A DNA stretch of 51,640 nt from Mesostigma viride (lineage: Eukaryota > Streptophyta > Mesostigmatophyceae > Mesostigmatales > Mesostigmataceae): positions 5,142,087-5,193,726 of the forward strand of contig RPFO01000072.1 in assembly GCA_009746045.1 (NCBI GenBank). The letters are read 5' to 3'. Below, in pieces: positions 31,540 to 39,928 of the stretch. The notes beneath the pieces are model-generated. The model saw only the letters and a list, made by a program, of their open reading frames with translations, did not search any database and was not told where the DNA came from. Within the stretch, counting starts at the first letter, position 1, and each line of letters opens with the position of its first letter. A program made the translations under genes and the position numbers.

Positions 31540-31579
31540 CATCTCACGGGTACATCTCACGGGTACATCTCACGGGTAC
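31540..31579. repeat. Three tandem copies of CATCTCACGGGTA
   Basis: Perfect 13-bp period repeated three times in the left non-coding part of the HUH unit. Such iterated sites can be binding sites for replication initiators, but no link is shown here. Confidence 0.75.
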
Positions 31580-31956
31580 ACAACGCGGCACGACGTTGTA
31601 CAAGTACAGCAAAATGGCTCGCAGAAAAGCTAGGAACCTAGGCGACTATTTGGCGCCGCGTCGGTCTTGACGTTGTTTACTCCGTTGGATCTGCATCTAC
31701 GGCGTTCGTGGGTTGTTTCGAAACCCGGTCGATGAGATTTAAAGGAGAAGTCGGGTATATAACTGATCCTTTTTTTAACAACTGTGTGAAAATGTAAGAG
31801 TCGAGATGAATTACGCGGCTTGACATGTTGTCGTCCACTACTACAAGTTAACGCCAATCGAAACGCGCGTCCAAAAATATATTTGGATAGAGGCATGTCT
31901 CGTATTTAATTTCAAGGTACCTCTTAATTAATCTCGGGCCCCGCCTCGGGCTATAA

Positions 31957-32147
31957 TAAGTTTGCAAAAAAAAAGTCTGTAAGTCCGGGCAAAGGTGAAA
32001 CAGGAGGAAAAAGTCATCTGTATTTTTGTTTTGTGCGCGGATGTCCTATGTTTTTTTTTTTTTTTTTTGGTTAGTGTGCAGATTATCGGTTTTTTTTTGT
32101 TGTATTCACCTTTGCCCGGACTTTCAGACTTTTTTTTTTCAAACTTA
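31957..32147. repeat. Foldback repeat with poly-A/poly-T arms
   Basis: The arms (31957-31998, TAAGTTTGCAAAAAAAAAGT then CTGTAAGTCCGGGCAAAGGTGA) and 32106-32147 are inverted with only a couple of differences, around a 107-bp loop that holds a T run of about 20. The loop also repeats the ACAGGAGGAAAAA motif found at the ends of the HUH unit. Confidence 0.75.
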
Positions 32148-32690
32148 CCTAAGTAATGAAAAAAACCTAAGTCTAAAGCCAAACCTCCTTTATAACGCAA
32201 ATCTGCTTTTGGCTTAGGACTTGTGTTTTTTGCCTAAGTCAGCCCTGCAAAAAAAAAGCGCTGCTATCAAGGGTTACTGCACGGCTGAAACACTTATGTC
32301 CTGTGCTTTTTTCCTAACGCAGCCCTGCCAAAAAAAATTGATACCAAGGGTAATGCAAGAGCTGAAAATGTAAACTTGTAGCATTTCAAAAAAAAAAATT
32401 GGGGACTTGCGTGTATTCATTATGCTGTGTGTAATGCACATGTGCTTATTTCATGTTGCCATGCCAGATTCATATAAGGTTACAGTTATGATATGATTGT
32501 GTGGGTCATGATCCAAGTGGGTCATGAGTCTCAGGTCCAATGGCCCCGAGCCACGAGGTAGCCATGGCTGACGGCGGAGCTCATAACTTTCACGTTTGAG
32601 CACCGAATTTAGCCGTGAATATCACAATCGATGCGTCTTTCTACGACGCACATGCTGATGTAATTTTCCGAAGCCATTACGCAATATACG

Positions 32691-34081
32691 ATGAGCAAAC
32701 GCCTCTCGACGCAACGCAGCCTGGCGGCTGCGCTCGGCAATGATAATACGTCTGCAGCTTCGGCTGCAGCTTCGCCCACCGGCCCAGATGGCAACGGTGA
32801 CACTAGTCGTGCACTGGTGCTCGCCCAGCCCCCTCTCGGGCTCGCCTCGCCAGCAGCGTCGCCTGACCCCAAGCGCAGTCGCTCTGCTGAGCCGCCCTGG
32901 GAAGAGCGCTCCTTTGACGCCAACGCCTCCAGCTACTGGCTCCAAGGCCCAGGAGCCTTCATGGACGACGTGTTTTCCGGCAATCACGCCTCGCTTCTAA
33001 CCCTGTGCGTGTACCTCACGTCCCACAACCGCGGCCGCTGGCCTGGTAATGGCCAGCTTGTCGACCCCGCCGAGGCTCTCCCAGTCCTTCACCGCATGAG
33101 TCGCCCCAAGCTTCAACGCTTCGCCCTCTGCTCCCTTGTTGGACGCTCCGAATCCGCGATCTGGGCTTCCCCCCCGCCCCCCTCCACCTTCCCCACCGAA
33201 GCCACCATCCGCACCCTCCTCAAGGAAGCTTTCGAGCAGCACGTGACCCCTCTTGCCGCAGATGTGGCGGCACTTGGCGGCACGCTGGCTGCTGAGCTTC
33301 CCACCATCCCCACCGCCACCGCCACCCTCCTCGCCTCCCCCCCCCCCCCCCCCTCCGCCTCCACCGACTCCATGATCACCGCCCAGCTCCGCGACATCGA
33401 CCAGCGCCTCAAGGATAATGCAATCGCTATCGAGGTCTTGCAGAACACAGCAGGCCTCACCGCCCAGGCAGTGAAGGACATTGCCGCCAAGCCAGCCCCG
33501 GCTGGCCTGGCCGGCGATGCTCCTCCCATCACGACCTGGGCGGACATGCTTAAGCAACATACCACCTCCACCACCTCCGCCGTCGCAGCCCAGCTCCAGC
33601 GGCAGACGCTTGACCTCCGCGAGGAGGCCGAGCTCGCCAAGCGCAGCCTCAACGTCATTGTCAAGAATCTCAAGATGGAGGAAGGTGAGAATTCCGAGAA
33701 GCTTGCGCGTGCTTTTGAGAGAGAAATCCTTGATCGCATGGGCCTTACTGGTGAGATCGAGCTGGCCGCCCACCGCCTTCCCCGCGCGCGGGGTAAGGCC
33801 GGGCCGCCCCGCTCCTTCTCACCTTTAAGACCCCGGCGGACAAGATTTCTTTTCTCAGACGCCGCAAGCGGCTCGAGAAGACTCTCTTCACCCTTGACGA
33901 CGACTTGACCCTGGCACAGCAACAACGACGACGGGAGCTATGGCCGACCTACCTCCAGCTCCGGCAGACCAAGGCGGGCCAGCCGGTGTACTGGAAGGGG
34001 GCGGCCATCTACGTCGGCCACAAGCCCTGGCAAGCGACCCCCTCGACCACCGCGGCCCCAGCAACTCCAGCCCCAGCCTAG
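32691..34081 (+). CDS. LINE ORF1-like nucleic-acid-binding protein (one frameshift)
   Basis: Starts MSKRLSTQRSLAAALGNDNT. A low-complexity Ala/Ser/Pro region comes first, then a helical segment (STDSMITAQLRDIDQRLKDN, probable coiled coil). The conserved core starts RSLNVIVKNLKMEEGENSEK and includes LDRMGLTGEIELAAHRLPRA, an RRM-like region as in L1-type ORF1 proteins. A one-base shift near 33815-33825 changes frame; the correct continuation is LLLTFKTPADKISFLRRRKR, TLFTLDDDLTLAQQQRRREL and QPVYWKGAAIYVGHKPW, stopping at 34079-34081. L1 ORF1 proteins bind RNA as trimers. A poly-C tract near 33338-33354 may cause length errors. Identification is by pattern, without a search. Confidence 0.7.
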
Positions 34082-34521
34082 GGGAATACAGCAGTAGTGT
34101 AGAATAGTTAGACAGTGGCCTTGTACATGCCCGCCTACTACAGGCACTATACCAGCTGAGGCCTAGCCTTTTTAGTCATGTACATGTGTGCCTATGATGT
34201 GCCACACTCCAGACGATGCCTAGCCTTATTTAGTAATGTTGTGCCCATGCAGGGAGTCACTCTCTGCTGAGAAGCCATGCCATAGCTCTTGTATAGCCAT
34301 GATGATCTTCCCCCTCACAGGCATGCTCCCCCCTTACCCGGGCATAGCGTGATAGACCATGAGGGTGCGGGTGCCCTGGTGCACCTAGAGCAAGTGTTGT
34401 TTACATTCCCACCCTTGCAGGAAGTAGCTTAGAATGTATTATAGGCTCATATGCCCCTTCTCAGGGCTATGTGCTACATATACTCCCAACGGAGTTATGT
34501 TCCTAATTAATTAATTAATTA
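34082..34521 (+). other. 3' UTR and (AATT)n tail of the ORF1-only retroposon
   Basis: No coding signal. Repeats of the AGCCTT(A)TTTAGT(A/C)ATGT kind occur near 34166 and 34222. The tail is a pure AATT microsatellite of about 18 bp. Confidence 0.6.
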
Positions 34522-34601
34522 ATGATCCAAGTCAACAAGTATTGCATTAAAAATATTTTACGTCACTTCATCCCCATGTTACAGCCATCATCACCATAAC
34601 T

Positions 34602-36628
34602 TCACGTCACTTCAATATAGTCCCCGCACAAAATCATCTCATCACGACCATCATCACCGTCTATGATTCTGTCTAGCCAGGCATCATTAAACTTGTCAGT
34701 CACCACACGTAATTGTGCAGGAGTTTTCTCTCCATGGGCAATTTCTACTTCCATCTCATTCTCAAAGTCCACCACTTGTTGGTACAATCAATGGTTGCGC
34801 GTCGTCAGCAATAGGTGACTCAATTTTGGCAGGTTCTTTTTTCAATTTTTTAGTGACAGGCTGCAGGCCAGCCTCCTCCTCCCCGAGGTCGAAGTAGCGG
34901 TCACGCGGAGCAAATATGGCGGCTGCCACCAGTGCCCCTACGCTGGCTGCTGTGTACTCGTTCAGGGTGGGGCATGCCATGATCTCGAACAATGATTGCG
35001 CTTTCTTCCAGTCCATGCCCGCACCAGACAAAAACTTTGTGTCGATTGAGTAGTGGCCAGTTTGGAACATCATTCCCAGCGTGTTCAGCAGCCTTGGCCG
35101 CGATCCCAGTTTGCGGTGGTGTTTCTGGTAAAATACGACGCAACGATCCATGAAATTGTATGAATTCAGAGTGAGCCTCGTCTTCAACAAAGGGCTGCCG
35201 TACATCAAGTAATCTGTTCTGCCTTCCTCTAACTCCTGCTCACTCAAGTTCCTCTGGAAAAAACACTCGAAATCGTCATCCCATTCGCATTTCAGCAGAT
35301 ACCCTATGCAGCCAGAAAAATTGACCTTGTGCGACTTCAATACTTGGCGCACTTTGATGCTGCGCACGTGCGTGTCATCAGACTTGGCATCCCATCCCAG
35401 CTTTAGCCGCAGGACTTTCTGGATCATTTGGGCTGACGTGCTGTTTATCTCGCCCAAGATATGGCAATGTTTCTTCCCCTGAAAAACACCGGTCTCTAGC
35501 ACTCCCATACCCTTGCGGATGTGCCGGTGAGCAAAAGAGACGAGCACACGTCGCTCCTCCTCGCTCAGATCCCTGCTTGTAGCTGTCACGGTGATGTGGT
35601 AGGATGCCCATTTCGGCTTTTTCTCCGTGCTGGCCTTGTCGCCCAGCACGGGAATATACTCCTCCTCGCTTTCGCCGGGGGCCTCCTCGGCAAGGGCAGA
35701 CGGCTGCTTGGCTTGCTGGGCATCGCCTTGTGCTGCCTTCTTCTGCGCTTCCTTCCTCTCTGCTTTCTCCCTCGCCTTCCTGCAAAATCCCAGCATAACA
35801 GATAGCAGAAAGCCGAATTGTAATTAGCATGGATATAACGCATTAAGCAAAAGGTCAAAATGCAAGAATAGCGTCCACACGAACCACCAAGAAACTTACT
35901 CTTTTTTTCTGGCTTCCCTGCTTAGGTGCTGTCTGCGTCGCCCTGGTGTTGTGAATATCCGATTGCAGCAGTCGCACGGGTATCCATTAGTAGGTACAGG
36001 TTGTGCCCTGTTGTGCTCCCTCTGCTCGGCATAAGCCGGGTGCAGGTTGTACTGCGGGGTCACCTCAGTTTCTTCTTTTTCTTCATTTTGACACTCCCCG
36101 GTTCCTCTGAATCCTCGCCTTTATCACTCTCCTCGCTCTCCACCACATTTTCTGACTCGTCGCTCGATTCATCGCTTAAAATGAAGTTTCTGTGCCGTGT
36201 GGTGCGCGGGTTAAGCTCGTCGGCGGCGACGTCGTTGTCTTCAAGGTCATGCCGGGCCGGGCGGGCCGGCAGCGCCGAGTCACGGCGTCTGGCTTCTCCA
36301 GCTTGACCCGCTTCGCGCAGGCGGGTTTTTCGTCTTCGCCATCGTTAGATGCTGAGGTTAAGTCGATAGTAGTTCGCGATCCGGACGGCGATCCGGAGAC
36401 GCTTGCGTCGTTCAGTATATCCGTGACAAAGGCCTCTTTTTCGGGATCCACCCGGTGCGCCGGTAGCTGCGTTTCCCTGGGTCGGGTCACGGTAGAGAGT
36501 AGGAGGGGGAGCAGAGGCTCCAGCTCAGCCGGTAAGTTCAGGCTGATTGTGTGGCAAAGATCGTTCAGCTCTTTAAGGCGCTCTTCCTTAATCTTTTTGG
36601 CACGGTCGTGGTTCACGGACACTGTCAT
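34602..36628 (-). CDS. Rep-like HUH (Y1) endonuclease gene with intron; frameshifts present
   Basis: Minus-strand gene. N-part: MTVSVNHDRAKKIKEERLKE, then an acidic region (LSDESSDESENVVESEESDK) reached after a shift near 36270, then a Cys-rich finger-like exon (YPCDCCNRIFTTPGRRRQHL). A 120-bp intron (35899-35780; GTAAGT donor, TTTTGCAG acceptor) joins REARKKE to KAREKAERKEAQ in frame. The catalytic domain follows: motif I YHITVTA (about 35601), HUH motif KHCHILGEI (35472-35446) and the Y-xx-K motif GCIGYLLK (35313-35290), followed by a helical region. No Walker A/B helicase motif is seen. A final shift near 34787 gives an acidic C-terminus ending LCGDYIEVT at 34602. Known: HUH enzymes nick and rejoin single strands via a 5'-phosphotyrosine; Y1 without helicase fits Replitron-type transposases. 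Confidence 0.75.
35780..35899 (-). other. Predicted spliceosomal intron in HUH gene
   Basis: Donor A|GTAAGTTTC at 35899 and acceptor TTTTGCAG| ending at 35780. Splicing joins the finger-containing exon to the HUH exon without a frame change. Neither flanking exon has a plausible start that avoids it. Confidence 0.75.
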
Positions 36629-36631
36629 TCT

Positions 36632-36970
36632 TCACAGTCTGTTCGTATACGAAGTATCGATGTTGTTACTGTGAATCTTGCGCGCGGCCAGAAGTTGCCT
36701 GAATAGGACCGCCTCTGCTTTCGCGGCCTTGTCCAGGCTATCTTTCTTGACCTTGAGACTGTAGGAGATGTCTTTCGAATAGCGATCGAGATTAACGAGT
36801 TTGGAACGGATCACTGGGTGGTTGGCGAGTTCCTCCATTGTTCGCTGGGGAGGTAGTTGGCTGAGTTGGTGGTTCAGAGCCCACCGGTCCCGCCACGTTT
36901 TAATAATCTTCGCAGATTTTCGAGTGCAGCGCCGGACCACGCGTTCTTCCATTGGTTCATAATCCTCCAC
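36632..36970 (-). CDS. Unrecognised basic protein upstream of HUH gene, left palindrome arm
   Basis: MEDYEPMEERVVRRCTRKSA, then KIIKTWRDRWALNHQLSQLP, NLDRYSKDISYSLKVKKDSL and LLAARKIHSNNIDTSYTNRL, then a stop 7 bp before the ATG of the HUH frame. It is Lys/Arg-rich and mostly helical, with no domain I know. Its position suggests either an upstream small gene or the 5' exon of the HUH gene. Mirrored at 38270-38594. Confidence 0.45.
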   Translation of the reverse strand: MEDYEPMEERVVRRCTRKSAKIIKTWRDRWALNHQLSQLPPQRTMEELANHPVIRSKLVNLDRYSKDISYSLKVKKDSLDKAAKAEAVLFRQLLAARKIHSNNIDTSYTNRL

Positions 36971-37088
36971 GCTTGCTTCGGGTTCAGACTCTTATCCCAT
37001 TGGTCCGCGGACCATGTCCTGTTGTATATGCGCTGTCCAAATGCGTGTCCAAATGTATAATATGCGTTGTCCAAATTTTATTCTTCCT

Positions 37089-37400
37089 TCCAATCGTGCG
37101 TGTCCATTTGGAATCAAATGCCTCTGAATATCGGATATTCTTCTTCCCTCCACAGATTCTGTCGTTTCGTTTTTTCGTGGGACGCTGTCCAGTAGTATGC
37201 GCTGTCATGTCCTTTCCAGAATGTCCTTTCCGAATGTATTGTTCCGTTTTTGTATCCAATCGTGCGTCTCCATTTCGATTCCATGATAATTTTTTCCTCC
37301 AATCGTCCGTTTCGAATCTGATTGCCTTTCATGCGAATCTTTTTCCCTCTACTGGTTCTGTCCATGACTTGGCGTTTCATTTTTTCGTCCAATCCTGAGT
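37089..37400. repeat. Iteron-like CCAATCGTSCG repeats in left palindrome arm
   Basis: CCAATCGTGCG at 37090-37100 and 37256-37266, CCAATCGTCCG at 37299-37309 and a variant CCAATCCTGAG near 37389, all in one orientation upstream of the HUH gene and mirrored in the other arm. Rep-type HUH proteins commonly recognise iterated sites near their nicking origin; the link here is inference. Confidence 0.55.
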
Positions 37401-38269
37401 GTTCATTACTTCCTGTACATAGCCTTTCCCTATGATTTGGCGCTTCATCGCTGATGTCGTACGCTGTGTACGACTTATATCAGTAGCACGTCCCGCCACA
37501 GACGAGTTTCCGTGTTGTACACTTGTCTTCTCGCGGTTAGGGCTAAGTTTTGCAAAAAACAAAAGTCCTAAGTCGAGACCATTTTTTCCTCCTGTTATCG
37601 GGCCCTAACTTTACAGATCTGTAATAAAAAGCTCTTTCGGTAACAGGAGGAAAAAATGCAGTTTCGACTTAGGACTTCTGTTTTTTGCAAAACTTAGCCC
37701 TAACCGCGAGAAGACAAGTGTACAACACGGAAACTCGTCTGTGGCGGGACGTGCTACTGATATAAGTCGTACACAGCGTACGACATCAGCGATGAAACGC
37801 CAAATCATAGGGAAAGGCTATGTACAGGAAGTAATGAACACTCAGGATTGGACGAAAAAATGAAACGCCAAGTCATGGACAGAACCAGTAGAGGGAAAAA
37901 GATTCGCATGAAAGGCAATCAGATTCGAAACGGACGATTGGAGGAAAAAATTATCATGGAATCGAAATGGAGACGCACGATTGGATACAAAAACGGAACA
38001 ATACATTCGGAAAGGACATTCTGGAAAGGACATGACAGCGCATACTACTGGACAGCGTCCCACGAAAAAACGAAACGACAGAATCTGTGGAGGGAAGAAG
38101 AATATCCGATATTCAGAGGCATTTGATTCCAAATGGACACGCACGATTGGAAGGAAGAATAAAATTTGGACAACGCATATTATACATTTGGACACGCATT
38201 TGGACAGCGCATATACAACAGGACATGGTCCGCGGACCAATGGGATAAGAGTCTGAACCCGAAGCAAGC

Positions 38270-38594
38270 GTGGAGGATTATGAACCAATGGAAGAACGCG
38301 TGGTCCGGCGCTGCACTCGAAAATCTGCGAAGATTATTAAAACGTGGCGGGACCGGTGGGCTCTGAACCACCAACTCAGCCAACTACCTCCCCAGCGAAC
38401 AATGGAGGAACTCGCCAACCACCCAGTGATCCGTTCCAAACTCGTTAATCTCGATCGCTATTCGAAAGACATCTCCTACAGTCTCAAGGTCAAGAAAGAT
38501 AGCCTGGACAAGGCCGCGAAAGCAGAGGCGGTCCTATTCAGGCAACTTCTGGCCGCGCGCAAGATTCACAGTAACAACATCGATACTTCGTATA
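38270..38594 (+). pseudogene. Second copy of upstream basic ORF, cut by LTR insertion
   Basis: Identical to the 36970-36646 protein up to SNNIDTSY. The frame then runs into the Ty3 LTR (MLEKVEETNGFY...), so its native end and any following HUH gene are displaced. Confidence 0.6.
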
Positions 38595-39700
38595 TGTTGG
38601 AAAAGGTAGAGGAAACTAATGGGTTTTACACAATGCCTTGTGCTTGGCCTTGCTACCCTTTCACCTTGCAGGTGATGAAAGACTGAGCTTGAAGACAATG
38701 GAAGAGAGACCAGAAAAAGAGTTTTATTTCATAGGCTTAGAGGTTAGGAAAAGAGTTTGAATGGAGGTACAATAGAGGTTAAATGGAGGTTGAATAGAGG
38801 TTAAATGGAGGTACCTGCCCTTAGGGGGCAGTTTCCTTTTATACCTTTTAGGCTAGGAAGGATGACATCAGCAATGACATCATCACAGAAGCTTGTAGAA
38901 ACATCCTAGCATATTCCTAGCTGTAACAAGCAAAAATGACTTTGTTGTTACATCCTTTGTTTTGTGAATGTTTGGCTTTTATTCGAGGACTTTTGGATCA
39001 GTATTGAGAAAGTTATGAGGTTTCTAAGACGACGGTACTTGGAGCTGATACTTTGTCAGCCAACTGATAGGAACCCTCATTGGTCGTGGCCTGATCCACG
39101 TAGGGTTGTAGTTTGTTGGCTGATACTACTGATAGGAGCCCTCATTGGTCGTGGCCTGATCCACGTGGGGTTGTAGTTTGTTAGTTGGTACTATTGAGTC
39201 TTAAATGCTCCTTTGGGACTTCAGTGCTCACGACAGATTTAGGATCTCATGGAAAGATTCTGCCAGGCTGTGTGTGGTGTTGTTCTGTTTTGTGTGACTA
39301 GGATGGATACGAAGATCTTGTATAGGATTCCATGGTTCTGATTGGTTCTCTTCAGGCTAAGGTTGGAGCAAGTTCGACAAGCACGTCGATATCAAGGACG
39401 TGGGGTCGCCATTGTTGCTACGTTGGTTTTGATTCACCATGGTATAATAAAGCTTGTCTTTGTTGTCCATCCATAAGAGCCCCTTGGCTATAGACGTCCT
39501 TCAGTTCCACAGAGGTCGTCTATACACGAGCTTGTCTTTGTGTCTACAAGGGGTTGTGATTCCCTAAATCACGTGCTGTGGAATTTCCATCTCAACGTTG
39601 CTCGGATACTTGAAGTTCTGCGACTCAGGAAAGCAACCCAGGTAAAAGATCTTTCATATTGGACTGTGGATGATGTTGATGATCATTTTTAGTCGTTACA
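38595..39700 (+). repeat. 5' LTR of Ty3-type element A
   Basis: 1106 bp, begins TGTTGGAAAAGG and ends AGTCGTTACA, immediately followed by T and the primer site. Contains a 22-bp-period repeat of AATAGAGGTTAAATGGAGGT (38771-38812) and two 65-bp tandem copies (39064-39193) with TGATCCACGT(A/G)GGGTTG, which look like U3 enhancer repeats. Confidence 0.8.
39064..39193. repeat. Two 65-bp tandem repeats in LTR U3
   Basis: ACTGATAGGAACCCTCATTG.. and ACTGATAGGAGCCCTCATTG.., each with a CACGT core. Direct repeats in U3 often bind transcription factors; not demonstrated here. Confidence 0.85.
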
Positions 39701-39701
39701 T

Positions 39702-39713
39702 TGGTATCGGAGG
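39702..39713 (+). other. Primer-binding site (initiator Met tRNA type)
   Basis: TGGTATCGGAGG, one base after the LTR, close to the common plant initiator-methionine primer site TGGTATCAGAGC. Confidence 0.75.
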
Positions 39714-39928
39714 ATCTCTACTTTGGTGTTTCTCTTGAAGTCGCAACCTTCCGGGTAGTACAACGTTGATCAGATGTCTGTCATCCGAGAAGATTCATAG
39801 AGTTGCGGAAAACTTACGGTGTTACAGACTGAGACACATCCTGATGTGACTGTCTTGCTCTGTAACACTAGAAGTCAGCCGTAACCGTTGTCTCTACTAG
39901 GCAGACGATCGCGACTCCATGTGGAAGT

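Larger units (their letters stand above)
32519..34521 (+). mobile_element. ORF1-only LINE-type retroposon with 11-bp target duplication
   Basis: Flanked by ATGATCCAAGT at 32508-32518 and 34522-34532. The 3' end carries an (AATT)n tail (34504-34521). It contains a single gene resembling LINE ORF1 (32691-34081), about 170 bp of 5' leader and about 440 bp of 3' UTR, and no reverse transcriptase. Because both ends and the duplication are intact, it looks like a complete insertion that depends on another element's RT rather than a truncated autonomous LINE. Confidence 0.8.
31242..37597 (-). mobile_element. HUH-endonuclease transposon-like unit with ~90-bp inverted ends
   Basis: The left end (31242 rightwards: TAACAGGAGGGAAAAATGG, TTTCGACTTAGGACTT, TAGCCCTAACCG, GAGAAGACAAGT) and the complement of the right end (37597 leftwards) match over about 85 bp apart from a short duplicated CTAACCGGGAG stretch. 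Between them, on the minus strand, lie a Rep-like HUH gene (36628-34602) and an upstream reading frame (36970-36632). A 2.0-kb retroposon (32519-34521) interrupts it, so the unit itself is about 4.3 kb. A target duplication is not seen. Known relatives to consider are Replitrons (Y1 HUH transposons of algae and plants) or an endogenised Rep-encoding DNA virus. Boundaries are inferred. Confidence 0.6.
36646..38594. repeat. Large palindrome (head-to-head copies of HUH unit 5' region)
   Basis: Arms 36646-37597 and 37641-38594 (about 953 bp each) are almost identical in inverted orientation, separated by 43 bp (37598-37640) that contains TTACAGATCTGTAA. Predicted peptides in the arms are identical. 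Each arm starts at the centre with the inverted-end motif of the HUH unit and runs outward through the upstream basic ORF. The right arm ends exactly at the first base of a Ty3 LTR (38595), so the homology probably continued before that insertion. Confidence 0.9.

Noticed and set aside
31540-31579. Short tandem repeat as a CRISPR-like array
   Set aside because: Head-to-tail 13-bp repeats without spacers in a eukaryotic context.
35769-35796. ATG at 35796 as the start of the HUH protein
   Set aside because: It lies inside the predicted intron just before a TTTTGCAG acceptor, and the upstream exon joins in frame.
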